44,005 nucleotides of DNA from CAZPAN01 sp964581165 (GCA_964581165.1 CAZOMM010000003.1:1-44005); one strand, 5' to 3'. Shown: positions 7,121 through 16,243, numbered from the stretch's first letter. A program made the numbers and translations. Notes: generated by a model not told the origin, from the sequence alone.

Positions 7121-7178
7121 AGACATCCCTTTCTTTATTGACGAGCAGAAAGTATATATTGATATCGCAAACTTATCA

Positions 7179-7192
7179 AAAACATATGTTCG
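7179..7192 (-). promoter_or_regulatory. LexA (DinR/SOS) box upstream of lexA
   Basis: On the minus strand CGAACATATGTTTT matches the Gram-positive SOS box CGAACRNRYGTTYC at 13 of 14 positions. It lies 59-72 nt before the lexA start, the usual place for autorepression. Confidence 0.85.
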
Positions 7193-7375
7193 ACTAAGCA
7201 TTACAACGAAGGTCTTGCTGAACAAACTGTCGGAGCGGGCAAAAGCTGGAAGGAACGGAGCACAAACGGGCAAAAGCCGCCAGCAGCGCAAAAGCTGGCA
7301 GGGCGCTTGATAGCCCCGATGGTGTTACAAGACTCGCGCCGATTGGCTTCTGAAAGGATTAGGTATCTGTTAGGC

Positions 7376-7384
7376 TGCTATAAT
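7376..7384 (+). promoter_or_regulatory. Promoter of the nrdR-rapZ-yvcK-whiA cluster
   Basis: TGC-TATAAT is a consensus extended -10 box, 60 nt before nrdR. No clear -35 is present, as is common with extended -10 promoters. It points away from the divergent lexA promoter. Confidence 0.65.
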
Positions 7385-7444
7385 CCTTTAGACAAATCAC
7401 GGGCAGTACTGTTTCTTTGAATCCTATCGTGCAGGAGGGCCAAA

Positions 7445-7891
7445 ATGCATTGTCCCGCATGCAGTTACCCTGACACAAAGGTAATAGATTCCAGATTGGT
7501 GGACGATGGTGTGGCAGTTAGGCGTCGTAGAGAATGCCTAGACTGCAGGCACAGATTTACCACCTACGAGAGAATCAACAAAAAGCCTCTGATTGTCATC
7601 AAAAAGGACAGGAGTTCCGAGGCCTTTGATAGAGCTAAGTTGCTTAGAGGTTTGATGACAGCTACGGCAAAGCGCAATGTCTCTGTATCTGTTTTGGAAG
7701 AGTTAATCACGGATATCGAGAATACCCTGCGTAGCTCAAGTAAAACAGAGGTTTCTTCCTCAGATTTAGGAGATATGGTCTTAGCTAGGCTACGCGAAAT
7801 TGATGATCTCGCGTACATACGATTCGCTTCGGTGTATAAAGATTTTAAGTCGATTGATGAGTTTGCGGACGCTATCAAGGGTATGAACTAA
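7445..7891 (+). CDS. nrdR: Transcriptional repressor NrdR
   Basis: A 148-residue protein with the full NrdR layout: an N-terminal zinc ribbon (MHCPACSYPDTKVIDSR...RRRRECLDCRHRFTTYERI, four Cys as CxxC pairs), then an ATP-cone (LIVIKKDRSSEAFDRAKLLRGL...). NrdR senses ATP/dATP and represses ribonucleotide reductase genes; none lies in this window. GCAGGAGGGCC is the ribosome-binding site. rapZ begins 1 nt after the stop. Confidence 0.97.
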   Translation: MHCPACSYPDTKVIDSRLVDDGVAVRRRRECLDCRHRFTTYERINKKPLIVIKKDRSSEAFDRAKLLRGLMTATAKRNVSVSVLEELITDIENTLRSSSKTEVSSSDLGDMVLARLREIDDLAYIRFASVYKDFKSIDEFADAIKGMN

Positions 7892-7892
7892 T

Positions 7893-8810
7893 ATGAATGA
7901 TTTCAACGACTCGATGCAAATGATTGCGGGCACTTCAGATCCTGATCTTGTAGTGATCACGGGGATGTCTGGCGCAGGCAGAACAGAGGCAATGCATACC
8001 TTTGAGGATCTGGGTTATTTTTGTATCGATAATTTACCTCCTTCTCTTTTGATTAATTTGGTTTCGCTGGCTAGGCGTCCAGATGGCGTTCAGAGAAAGC
8101 TTGCTGTGGTCTGTGATTTGCGATCACAGGAATTTTTCCCAGAACTCCTAGACGAACTTAAAAAGATCTCTTCGGCGGGGCTTAGCTATGTGGTGCTCTT
8201 TTTAGATTCCGACACAAAATCGCTACTGGCTAGATTTAAGACAACCAGACGTCGTCACCCTCTTTGCGAAGCAGGAATGACTATAGTCTCTGGTATTGAG
8301 CGTGAAAGATCTTTGCTAGCAGAGGCCAAAGAGATCGCAAACTACGTGATTGATACAGGCCGAATGAAGCCACAGGATCTTCGCAAGCAAATAAGGTCGC
8401 TTTTTTCGTCCGATGACGATGATGACGTGCTGCGCGTTAATGTCTTTTCTTTTGGCTTTAAACATGGGATGCCCGTGGATGCCGATATCCTCATTGATGT
8501 GCGTTTTCTTCCAAACCCCTTTTATATTCCTGAGCTTAAGGGCCTTACAGGTATCGACGAAAAAGTTCATGCTTATGTAATGGAACAATCTCAGACCAAG
8601 CAATTTTTGGAGAAGTGGTACGAGCTACTCGATGTTGTGATGCCAGGATATGTAGAGGAGGGAAAAAAGTACATCTCGATTGGTCTTGGCTGCACTGGTG
8701 GCCAGCATCGTAGTGTGGCTCTTGCTCAAGAGACCTATCGTCATCTCATAGACGAGGGATATTTTGTAACAATCAATCATAGAGATATCACTCTTGCGGA
8801 GCATGGCTGA
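7893..8810 (+). CDS. rapZ: RNase adapter / nucleotide-binding protein RapZ
   Basis: A 305-residue P-loop protein of the RapZ/YvcJ family. The N-terminal Walker A is VVITGMSGAGRTEAMHTFEDLGYFCIDNLPPSL. The C-terminal domain holds FGFKHGMPVDADILIDVRFLPNPFY and IGLGCTGGQHRSVALAQ, the family signatures. In E. coli RapZ directs RNase E to the GlmZ RNA; in Gram-positives the role is less defined but tied to cell-wall precursor and nucleotide signalling. It sits in the classic rapZ-yvcK-whiA order, and its TGA overlaps the yvcK ATG by one base. Confidence 0.96.
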   Translation: MNDFNDSMQMIAGTSDPDLVVITGMSGAGRTEAMHTFEDLGYFCIDNLPPSLLINLVSLARRPDGVQRKLAVVCDLRSQEFFPELLDELKKISSAGLSYVVLFLDSDTKSLLARFKTTRRRHPLCEAGMTIVSGIERERSLLAEAKEIANYVIDTGRMKPQDLRKQIRSLFSSDDDDDVLRVNVFSFGFKHGMPVDADILIDVRFLPNPFYIPELKGLTGIDEKVHAYVMEQSQTKQFLEKWYELLDVVMPGYVEEGKKYISIGLGCTGGQHRSVALAQETYRHLIDEGYFVTINHRDITLAEHG

Positions 8811-10078
8811 TGTTTCGGCAAAGCTTTCGGGAGCGGTCTTTAGCAGGCACTAATTCTGTGGGTGCCTCCGCAAATATCCCCGCAAACACTCCTGCGAACA
8901 CCTTCGCAAACACCTCTGCGAACACTCCTGCAAACACTCCTGCGAATGTTCCCGCGAACACCTCCGACATAATCTCAACGATCATAGAATCTATCCCAAC
9001 TACCAACTCGGGCTGGAACTTAGCCAACACAATCCAAGACAACCTTACTTCTCCCTTTTCGGAGTATTCGGCAGTTGTTGTTGGCGGAGGAACTGGGGCA
9101 CCTGTTTCGATAAAAACCCTGCTTGCCATGGGTGTTAAAACTTCGGCCGTGGTTGCAATGACAGACGATGGTGGTTCAACGGGCCTCATTCGCGAGAGAG
9201 CCGATGCCATCCCTCCAGGAGATATACGCAAGTGTATTACGGCTATGGCTAGAGACTCGAGAAGCCCCCTCGTCGAAGCTTTTAGATATCGTTTTGATTA
9301 TGCCCTTAACCACACTCTTGGCAATTTGATGATTACTGCCTTAGCCGATGTGGCTTCGTTTCCCGAGGCAATTGAGATATGCGAAAGAATACTTGATGTA
9401 AGGGGGCATGTATTTCCCTCGACCATCGATTCTATAGTGCTAGCTGGCCTAACTCGTGATGGTCGCTATTTGCATGGCCAGTCCACAATTGCTCACAGCG
9501 ATACTGCAATCGAAAGAGTCTGGATAGATCCATCCGATCCAAGTCCTTATCCTCAGGCAATTCAGGCCATACTCAAGGCCGATATGATAGTTTTAGGGCC
9601 AGGTTCGCTATTTACATCCATCATTCCCAACTTACTTGTTCCGGGCATAGTTGAGGCCATAAAGCAGAGTGGAGCTGTAACTGTTTTTTTGTGCTCACTA
9701 GCCGACATGCAAGGCGAGACCTGGGGTTTAGATTGCCATGAACATGTTCGCGCTCTCTTAGATCACGGCATGGAAGGTCTGCTCGATGTTGTATGTGTTA
9801 GCCATCCTCAAGGAGAAGACAATAGCCACACCAGAGAGTTTGAGGCTGTGACTCCTTTGTCTGCTCAGTCGTCACTTTTGGCGAACAGCCCTAGCTCGAG
9901 CAGAGTTATCCGTTCGGTTCAGCTTGACGATGCTATACGAGCTGCAATTGCTGCAGATGTTCCTGTGATTGTGGAGCGCAGGATGGTTGACAGTCGTTTT
10001 CCAACTTGGCATAGCCCACGTGCCCTAGCGGAGGTTTTTAAGGGGGTGCTCGATCTTTGTCGTTCGCGGGGGAGATAA
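8810..10078 (+). CDS. yvcK: Gluconeogenesis factor YvcK (CofD-like), with repeat-bearing N-terminal extension
   Basis: A 422-residue member of the YvcK/CofD-like family, which binds UDP-sugars and links central carbon flow to cell-wall synthesis. The core starts near residue 86: VVVGGGTGAPVSIKTLL, then VAMTDDGGSTGLIRE, PPGDIRKC, TLGNLMITAL and VLGPGSLFTSIIPNLLVPGI. The first 85 residues are not part of the family fold. Residues about 20-52 are an eightfold A-N-(T/I/V)-(P/S/F) repeat from a 12-nt DNA repeat (8865-8960). The ATG overlaps the rapZ stop; no internal start with a good ribosome-binding site was seen between the repeat and the core. The 3' end overlaps whiA by 22 nt. Confidence 0.93.
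   Translation: MFRQSFRERSLAGTNSVGASANIPANTPANTFANTSANTPANTPANVPANTSDIISTIIESIPTTNSGWNLANTIQDNLTSPFSEYSAVVVGGGTGAPVSIKTLLAMGVKTSAVVAMTDDGGSTGLIRERADAIPPGDIRKCITAMARDSRSPLVEAFRYRFDYALNHTLGNLMITALADVASFPEAIEICERILDVRGHVFPSTIDSIVLAGLTRDGRYLHGQSTIAHSDTAIERVWIDPSDPSPYPQAIQAILKADMIVLGPGSLFTSIIPNLLVPGIVEAIKQSGAVTVFLCSLADMQGETWGLDCHEHVRALLDHGMEGLLDVVCVSHPQGEDNSHTREFEAVTPLSAQSSLLANSPSSSRVIRSVQLDDAIRAAIAADVPVIVERRMVDSRFPTWHSPRALAEVFKGVLDLCRSRGR
8865..8960 (+). repeat. 12-nt tandem repeat (8 units) in the yvcK N-terminal extension
   Basis: Eight units related to CTCCTGCGAACA run without interruption and encode ANxP-type tetrapeptides. Differences are mostly at third codon positions, so the units have diverged while the protein pattern was kept. 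Confidence 0.9.
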
Positions 10079-10989
10079 GAGACGAACTGTCTAGGGTTGA
10101 GTGCGATTGCAAGGACTGTAAGCGAGCAGAGCTCTCGGCACTTGTGCGCATAGAGGGTAGGCTATCTGCCAACTACAGACTTGAGCTTACAACCGAAACA
10201 GCCTCTGTGGCTCGCCTTATTGTGGCTTTAATTCACGACATCTACGGTCTTAAGACCGAGATAACAACACGTAGAAGTGTTTTGCATAAGTCGTATAACT
10301 ACCTAATAACTGTGCCTTCTCAGATTGGCTTGGAAGACGCACTCAAAGATTTGGGAATCATATCCGACGCAGGTTTGGAACTGGGAGTTCCCCACGAACT
10401 TTTGCTCAAGCCCTGCTCTAGGGCTGCTTATCTAAGAGGCGCATTTATTGGTGGGGGATTTATTGCTGATCCTAGAGGGGATTTTCATTTTGAACTCACA
10501 ACCGATCATGAACCCTTGGCTTACGGCTTAGCTGAGCTGCTAAACACTATCGAAATACCGGCAAAGGTGGCAAAGCGACGCGGCTCGTTCATTATCTATC
10601 TCAAGGGTGCAGATCATATTGCTGATTTTTTGGGAGTTACTGGGGCACATCGTGGTGTTTTGGCGATGGAGAATGTGCGGGTTACAAAATCGGTTAGAAA
10701 CGATGTAAACAGGCGCCTTAATGCCGAGATGGCTAATCAGGCTAAAAGCATAGATGCTGCCATGGAACAAATTCGGTCTATTCAGATTTTGATGGACGCG
10801 CGCGGCTTGGATTCTTTGCCACCTGCTTTGCAAGATTTGGCAATCTTAAGATTGAAGCATCCCGATGTTTCATTGCGCGAATTGGGTGAACTTGCCAAGC
10901 CACCTCTTTCTAAATCGGCTGTTTATCATAGAATTAGGCGAATTGAAGCTCTTGCCAAAGAAGTAATGCAGGAGAAATCCGGTGCTTAA
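10057..10989 (+). CDS. whiA: DNA-binding protein WhiA
   Basis: A 310-residue WhiA. The N-terminal LAGLIDADG-like domain reads SFAGEIRDELSRVE...CDCKDCKRAELSALVRIEG and AYLRGAFIGGGFIADPRGDFHFEL. The C-terminal helix-turn-helix has DLAILRLKHPDVSLRELGELAKPPLSKSAVYHRIRRI. WhiA controls cell division genes in Gram-positives. The start is TTG at 10057, inside the end of yvcK (22-nt overlap); alignment of SFAGEIRDEL with family N-termini supports it. A 13-nt repeat straddles the stop. Confidence 0.96.
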   Translation: MSFAGEIRDELSRVECDCKDCKRAELSALVRIEGRLSANYRLELTTETASVARLIVALIHDIYGLKTEITTRRSVLHKSYNYLITVPSQIGLEDALKDLGIISDAGLELGVPHELLLKPCSRAAYLRGAFIGGGFIADPRGDFHFELTTDHEPLAYGLAELLNTIEIPAKVAKRRGSFIIYLKGADHIADFLGVTGAHRGVLAMENVRVTKSVRNDVNRRLNAEMANQAKSIDAAMEQIRSIQILMDARGLDSLPPALQDLAILRLKHPDVSLRELGELAKPPLSKSAVYHRIRRIEALAKEVMQEKSGA

Positions 10990-11003
10990 GTCCGGTGCTT
11001 AGC
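10978..11003 (+). repeat. 13-nt duplication across the whiA stop codon
   Basis: TCCGGTGCTTAAG is followed by TCCGGTGCTTAGC. The first copy contains the whiA stop (10987-10989), the second is untranslated. Confidence 0.8.
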
Positions 11004-11042
11004 GTCTAAATATGTGTTGCTTTGTGTGGCTGTGTTGCTCGG

Positions 11043-11101
11043 TGCAACTTGGGTTTGCTTTATGTAACTTGGGTTTGCCTAGTGTAACTTAGACTTGAGT
11101 G
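11043..11101 (+). repeat. 20-nt tandem repeat between whiA and gapA
   Basis: Three units with the core TG(C/T)AACTT(G/A)G begin at 11043, 11063 and 11083. The third is more diverged. The region has no reading frame. Confidence 0.75.
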
Positions 11102-11183
11102 GAATGTTTTTTGATATAAGAGCGCCTGGGCATAAGGGCGCAATGCTGCTGAATAGTTTTGTTTGTATGAAAGGAAGGACATC

Positions 11184-12194
11184 GTGGCTATCAAGGTGGG
11201 CATTAACGGCTTTGGTCGCATAGGTAGGTTGGTATTTAGAGCGATGGAAGGCGACCCTAATTTTGATATTGTCGCAGTAAATGGCACTCGTGATCTTGTG
11301 ACTGCAGCTCACTTGCTCAAATATGATTCCGTTCATGGCAGGCTTTACGAATCGGTGCAAGTTGCCGAGAGCGGAATTGAGGTAGATGGCCATTTTGTTC
11401 CTGTCTACAACGAGAGAGAAGATCTCTCCAAAATCCCTTGGTCTGAACATGGGGCCGAAATTGTTATTGAGTCCACCGGTAGATATAAATCCACATCCGA
11501 TGCTGGTGCACATATTGGTGGCACTGTTAGCAAGGTTGTGATTACTGCTCCTGGCAAGGATGTAGATGCCACTATCGTAATGGGCGTAAATGAGAATATC
11601 TATGATCCTGCCAAACATAATGTTGTTTCGAATGCATCGTGTACCACCAACTGCTTGGCTCCTATCGCCAAGGTGTTAGACGATGCCTTTGGTATCAATC
11701 GTGGCTACATGAATACAATCCATAGCTACACCAACGATCAGCAAATTCTTGATAAATCACATAAGGATTTAAGACGTGCTCGTGCAGCGGCAGTTTCGAT
11801 GATTCCAACAACTACTGGTGCTGCCAAGGCAGTAGGCGAGGTTTTGCCGCACCTAAAGGGACGCTTAGATGGAATGGCTACGCGCGTTCCAACTCCAGAT
11901 GCCTCGATGGTCGATCTTGTGGTTGAGCTTGCCTGCGATGTTAGCCGCGATCAGCTTAATGCCGCAGTTGAGGAAGCTTCTAGGGGAGCTATGAAGGGAT
12001 ACATTGAGTATTGCACCGACCCGATAGTTTCTTGCGATGTTATTGGCAACAAGAACTCTGCTGTTTTTGACAGTATGCTAACAATGGTTTCTAACGAGCC
12101 AAGCAATCTTGCCAAAGTCATAGCCTGGTACGACAACGAGGCTGGCTATTCCGAGCGAGTTAAGGATTTAGCTGCATATATGATGTCCAAATAG
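11184..12194 (+). CDS. gapA: Glyceraldehyde-3-phosphate dehydrogenase
   Basis: A 336-residue GAPDH: converts glyceraldehyde 3-phosphate, phosphate and NAD to 1,3-bisphosphoglycerate. The NAD-binding start is AIKVGINGFGRIGRLVFRA, the active-site cysteine is in SNASCTTNCLAP (near residue 152), and WYDNEAGYSERV closes the protein. I chose the GTG at 11184 because AAGGAAGG (11171-11178) is well spaced and the product begins exactly as in the family. It is the first of four lower-glycolysis genes. Confidence 0.97.
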   Translation: MAIKVGINGFGRIGRLVFRAMEGDPNFDIVAVNGTRDLVTAAHLLKYDSVHGRLYESVQVAESGIEVDGHFVPVYNEREDLSKIPWSEHGAEIVIESTGRYKSTSDAGAHIGGTVSKVVITAPGKDVDATIVMGVNENIYDPAKHNVVSNASCTTNCLAPIAKVLDDAFGINRGYMNTIHSYTNDQQILDKSHKDLRRARAAAVSMIPTTTGAAKAVGEVLPHLKGRLDGMATRVPTPDASMVDLVVELACDVSRDQLNAAVEEASRGAMKGYIEYCTDPIVSCDVIGNKNSAVFDSMLTMVSNEPSNLAKVIAWYDNEAGYSERVKDLAAYMMSK

Positions 12195-12309
12195 AATCAT
12201 TGCTTGAGTTGTCCTTTGCAATTGTCTTTTGCGCCCTAGTTTTGTTTAGCCCTTGCTGCTTTAATTTCTGGGGCGCTATCTAATGTTAAATTCATCGAAC
12301 AGGGGAGAT

Positions 12310-13491
12310 ATGAAAAGTATTCGTGATGTCGATGTGCAAGGCAAGCGCGTTGTCATGCGCGTCGATTTTAATGTGCCTATGTCGGGTGGAACTGTTGCCG
12401 AAGATAAGCGAATCAGAGCAGCAATGCCCACAATTGAACATCTACTAAATAGTGGAGCCAGACTTATTCTTATGAGTCATCTTGGGCGTCCATCTGGCAA
12501 TGGTTACGAGGAGGAATACTCTTTAGCTCCCGCTGCAAGGGTCTTGGGAAGACTGCTTGGCAAGGACGTTTTTTATGCTAAAGCAGTTACGGGCGACGAT
12601 GTTGTTGTCTCGTCGCAGAAGCTAAACAATGGCGAAGTGATGATGATAGAAAACCTTCGCTTTGATCCTAGAGAAAAGAAAAATGACGAAGAATTTGCCC
12701 GTGAGCTTGCGGCTCTGGGCGATATTTATGTAGACGATGCATTTGGATGTGCCCATCGAAGCCACGCATCTATCGATAAAATCACAGAATTTTTGCCATC
12801 TTATGCAGGCTTTTTGCTCGAAAAAGAAATCGAAACTCTCACTGGTGCTCTCGAGAATCCTTCGAGGCCTTTTGCTGCAATTTTTGGCGGTGCTAAGGTT
12901 TCGGACAAGATTGTGCTTGTTGATAGGATGCTAGACATTGTTGACTCGCTGATTATCGGAGGAGGTATGTGCTTTACCTTCCTTGCTTCTCAGGGTCACA
13001 ATGTGGGTAAATCGCTAGTACAAAAGGATTGGCTAGAAAAATCGGCAGAGATGATTTCTAAGGCTGCCGATAAAAATGTTGAGCTACTGCTTCCCATTGA
13101 TGTTGTTGTATCCGATGGGATTTCTGAGGATGCGCAAACTTCAATTTGTTCGGTTTCGGAGATTCCTTCAGACAAGATGGGCCTAGATATTGGGCCTGCC
13201 ACCTGTGAATTGTTTAGGCGAAGCATCGCTAAGGCCAATACAGTAATTTGGAATGGACCCATGGGCGTATTTGAACTTGCTCCATTCGAAGATGGCACTC
13301 GCAAAGTTGCCCAGGCTCTAGCAGACAACACAGAAGCGATGACAATTATTGGTGGTGGGGATTCGGCTGCTGCGGTGGATAAGTTTAATCTTGAGGATAA
13401 GATGAGCTTTGTATCTACAGGCGGCGGTGCCTCGATGCAGCTGCTCGAGGGAACTCCTCTTCCTGGTATTGTGGCTCTAAACGGGCTCTAA
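12310..13491 (+). CDS. pgk: Phosphoglycerate kinase
   Basis: A 393-residue PGK: makes ATP from 1,3-bisphosphoglycerate. Visible motifs are VVMRVDFNVPM at the start, LMSHLGRPSG, IENLRFDPREKKND, DDAFGCAHRSHASI, FAAIFGGAKVSDKI, VIWNGPMGVFE and the nucleotide loop IGGGDSAAAV...VSTGGGASMQLLEG. The ATG at 12310 is preceded by AGGGGAG at 12300-12306; an in-frame ATG nine codons earlier lacks a site. It is 115 nt downstream of gapA. Confidence 0.97.
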   Translation: MKSIRDVDVQGKRVVMRVDFNVPMSGGTVAEDKRIRAAMPTIEHLLNSGARLILMSHLGRPSGNGYEEEYSLAPAARVLGRLLGKDVFYAKAVTGDDVVVSSQKLNNGEVMMIENLRFDPREKKNDEEFARELAALGDIYVDDAFGCAHRSHASIDKITEFLPSYAGFLLEKEIETLTGALENPSRPFAAIFGGAKVSDKIVLVDRMLDIVDSLIIGGGMCFTFLASQGHNVGKSLVQKDWLEKSAEMISKAADKNVELLLPIDVVVSDGISEDAQTSICSVSEIPSDKMGLDIGPATCELFRRSIAKANTVIWNGPMGVFELAPFEDGTRKVAQALADNTEAMTIIGGGDSAAAVDKFNLEDKMSFVSTGGGASMQLLEGTPLPGIVALNGL

Positions 13492-13657
13492 GCGCATAGG
13501 GTGCATGGGCAAGTTGCAGTTTCTGGCGCGCAGGCCGCATAAAGAAGGTTGACACATATATAAAAGGCTGGCGCATAGTCCAAGAAAGCTGGCCAACAGA
13601 TAAAGGGCTACCCAACAGATAAAAGCTAGCAAATAGCTAAAGAAGGTGTGTATTAAA
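13492..13657. repeat. Degenerate tandem repeat between pgk and tpiA
   Basis: The best units are at 13588-13606, 13607-13624 and 13625-13642 (GCTACCCAACAGATAAAA type, 18-19 nt). A fainter unit starts at 13566 (GGCTGGCGCATAGTCC). The tpiA ribosome-binding site lies at the end of the array. Confidence 0.7.
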
Positions 13658-14449
13658 TTGCGTAAACCAATAATCGCCGCCAATTGGAAGATGAATACTA
13701 CCTGGGCTGAGGCCGTAAGACTCGCCCAAACTATTTCGGATTTGGTGCGAGGGACTGATCTTGACGTAGTGCAGATGGTTTTGTGCCCACCGTTTACATA
13801 CATCAAAGGCGTGGCCAATGTCATCGAATTTGATAGGGCTCCTTTTGGAGTTGGTGCCCAAGATGTTCATTGGGAGGCTTTTGATGGTGCCGCAGCCTGC
13901 ACAGGTGAAATCTCTGTTCAGATGCTCAAAGATCTTGGTGTTGGCCACTGCATTATTGGTCACTCGGAGAGAAGGGCTAATAATGGCGAGACCGACGACA
14001 GGGTTAATGCCAAGGCCCGCCTGCTAATCGATCACAAGATCACTCCAATTATTTGCTGTGGCGAGAGCGAGGAGCTTAATGAGCGCGGTGAGTCTAAGGA
14101 CTTTGTTTGTTCTCAGATTCGTAGTGCCCTTGCAGACATCGATCCCATTAGCTGTTCGGAGCTGGTTATAGCTTACGAGCCTATCTGGGCGATAGGTACG
14201 GGAAAGATTCCAACTCCAGAGGGCGCGTCAAAGATTATCTCGGCTATTCGCGATGTTGTTGCTGATATGGCAGGAGCCGAGGCGGCTGATAAGATCAGGA
14301 TTCTCTACGGTGGATCCATGAAGCCCGAGAATGCTCAGATGTTTTTAGAAATGGAAGACATCGATGGTGGTCTAATAGGTGGAGCTTCGCTCAATGCATC
14401 CAAATATGTGGAGATAGTGCGAATTTGCAAAGAGGCAAAGGCCTTGTAG
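13658..14449 (+). CDS. tpiA: Triosephosphate isomerase
   Basis: A 263-residue TIM-barrel isomerase of glyceraldehyde 3-phosphate and dihydroxyacetone phosphate. Key parts are RKPIIAANWKMNTTW (catalytic Lys), CIIGHSERRA (catalytic His), VIAYEPIWAIGTGKIPTPE (catalytic Glu and mobile loop) and ILYGGSMKPENA (phosphate loop). The TTG at 13658 gives a normal N-terminus and lies 9 nt after AAGAAGGTG. The GTG at 13646 sits too close to that site. Confidence 0.96.
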   Translation: MRKPIIAANWKMNTTWAEAVRLAQTISDLVRGTDLDVVQMVLCPPFTYIKGVANVIEFDRAPFGVGAQDVHWEAFDGAAACTGEISVQMLKDLGVGHCIIGHSERRANNGETDDRVNAKARLLIDHKITPIICCGESEELNERGESKDFVCSQIRSALADIDPISCSELVIAYEPIWAIGTGKIPTPEGASKIISAIRDVVADMAGAEAADKIRILYGGSMKPENAQMFLEMEDIDGGLIGGASLNASKYVEIVRICKEAKAL

Positions 14450-14512
14450 CTACCGTTGACGGCTGTAAGTTCCATTAAAAGTCGCCTGCAACTATCACTA
14501 TTTTGCTTTTAC

Positions 14513-14552
14513 GATTCAAAATATTGCCCTGAGATTCAAAATACTGCCTTGG
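14513..14552 (+). repeat. 20-nt tandem duplication between tpiA and gpmI
   Basis: GATTCAAAATATTGCCCTGA is followed by a copy with three changes. After it, to about 14620, runs a looser repeat of CTTGGCTTT/CTTGACTTT phrases. No reading frame is supported on the plus strand. Confidence 0.8.
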
Positions 14553-14680
14553 GTTTAGTCTTGGCTTTGGCCTTGCTTTAGTTTGGCTTTGACCTTGACT
14601 TTACTCTTGGCTTTAAGTTGCCTGAATCGTTTTGTTTCGAAAGTATCTGGATTGTCCTGTTCTGAAAGGCGGCATCAAGT

Positions 14681-16243
14681 ATGAATGTCCCTGCCCTGCT
14701 TGTGATCATGGATGGATTTGGTCTAGACGAACCAAGCCCCAAAAATGCTGTAAGTTTGGCGAACACTCCGTATCTAGATCGATTGTTTGAAGGTAAGCAG
14801 TATCCATTCAGATCATTAAAGGCTTCGGGAACAGACGTTGGGCTCCCCGCCGGGCAGATGGGCAATTCTGAGGTTGGACACCTAAACATTGGCTCAGGGA
14901 GGATCATTTATCAGGATCTTTCCCGCATCAATAATTCAATAGCCGAGGGCACTTTCTTTTCTAATCCTGTATTTACCAAGTTGTTCTCAAAGGTAAAGAA
15001 TAGCGGTGCAACGCTGCATCTGATGGGTCTTCTTTCTGATGGCGGCGTACATAGTGAGTTTGAGCACTTGGAATCTTTGCTTGAGATGGCTGCTCAGCAT
15101 GGGATAGGCCATATTGCCGTACATCCCTTCCTCGATGGTAGGGATGTATCTCCAACTAGTGGAGTTGGGTATATCAAGAAGCTTCAAAATTGTATCGCCA
15201 AGATTCAAGAAGATAGCGATAACAAAATCGAAATAGCTTCTGTCTGTGGACGCTACTATGCCATGGATCGTGACAATCGCTGGGATCGTGTAAAGAAAGC
15301 TTGGGATGCCATTGTGGTTCCCGATCCAGACAAGTGCCGTGTGACTGAAAAATCTCCCGAGGAGGTAGTTAGGGAGTCTTACCAGGCAGGAATCACCGAT
15401 GAGTTTGTTGAGCCGGTTGTCTTTAGCTCACGCGGTGTGCAAGATGGCGATGGCGTGGTGTTCTTTAACTTTCGTCCCGATAGAGCAAGGGAGCTAACCC
15501 GCGCCTTTACTCAGGTAGGTTTTGACGCTTTTGATAGGTTTCGTACGCCCCATGTAGCTTTTGCTTGCATGACCGAATATGACGAGACTTTTAAACTTCC
15601 CGTGGCTTTTCCAAAAGAGATTCCTCCAATGGTGCTGGCCGATGCAATTTCTAAGATGGGAAAAACTCAGCTGCATATTGCCGAAACCGAGAAGTACGCT
15701 CACGTTACATTTTTTCTTAACGGTGGCTTGGAAGAAGCAAAAGAAGGAGAGGACAGAATCCTTATTCCTAGCCCCAAAGTTGCAACCTACGATTTGCAAC
15801 CCGAGATGAGTGCTTTTGAGGTTTGTGATTCTTTGGTGGCTGACATAGAGGCCGATGGGCACGACTTTTACATAGTCAATTTTGCTAACTGCGATATGGT
15901 TGGACATACCGGATCTATCGAAGCAACAATTGTGGCGGTAGAGACGGTGGATAAATGTGTGGAAAGGCTTATCAACCTTATTGAGCAAAAACATGGAGTT
16001 GCCATAGTTACTGCAGACCATGGTAATGCCGAAAAGATGATGGCCGATGACGGTAGCCCTCATACTGCACACACAACGGCGGCCGTTCCCCTTGTAGTTG
16101 TGGATGCAAGCGGAACTCGTTCTAATTTAGAGTTGGTAGAAGGAGAGGGAAGGCTTGCCGATTTGGCACCGACCTTACTTGATTTGGCAGGCATCGATGA
16201 GATCCCTACCGAGTGGACTGGGAAGAGCCTGATTAAGCATTAA
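14681..16243 (+). CDS. gpmI: 2,3-bisphosphoglycerate-independent phosphoglycerate mutase
   Basis: A 520-residue iPGM of the alkaline-phosphatase superfamily that interconverts 3- and 2-phosphoglycerate. Metal and catalytic motifs are ALLVIMDGFG at the start, QMGNSEVGHLNIGSGRI (catalytic Ser), HPFLDGRDVSPTSG, NFRPDRARELTRAF, EKYAHVTFFLNGG, NFANCDMVGHTG and VTADHGNAEKM. TCTGAAAGGCGG upstream holds the ribosome-binding site. It is Mn-dependent in the family. Confidence 0.97.
   Translation: MNVPALLVIMDGFGLDEPSPKNAVSLANTPYLDRLFEGKQYPFRSLKASGTDVGLPAGQMGNSEVGHLNIGSGRIIYQDLSRINNSIAEGTFFSNPVFTKLFSKVKNSGATLHLMGLLSDGGVHSEFEHLESLLEMAAQHGIGHIAVHPFLDGRDVSPTSGVGYIKKLQNCIAKIQEDSDNKIEIASVCGRYYAMDRDNRWDRVKKAWDAIVVPDPDKCRVTEKSPEEVVRESYQAGITDEFVEPVVFSSRGVQDGDGVVFFNFRPDRARELTRAFTQVGFDAFDRFRTPHVAFACMTEYDETFKLPVAFPKEIPPMVLADAISKMGKTQLHIAETEKYAHVTFFLNGGLEEAKEGEDRILIPSPKVATYDLQPEMSAFEVCDSLVADIEADGHDFYIVNFANCDMVGHTGSIEATIVAVETVDKCVERLINLIEQKHGVAIVTADHGNAEKMMADDGSPHTAHTTAAVPLVVVDASGTRSNLELVEGEGRLADLAPTLLDLAGIDEIPTEWTGKSLIKH

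Noticed and set aside
7121..7291. Longer LexA starting at 7291
   Set aside because: The 57 extra residues have no LexA similarity, would run over the LexA box and promoter, and the well-placed GAAAGGG supports the ATG at 7120.
8788..9231. Minus-strand repeat protein opposite yvcK
   Set aside because: It is the complement of the 12-nt repeat, has no ribosome-binding site and lies within a conserved gene.
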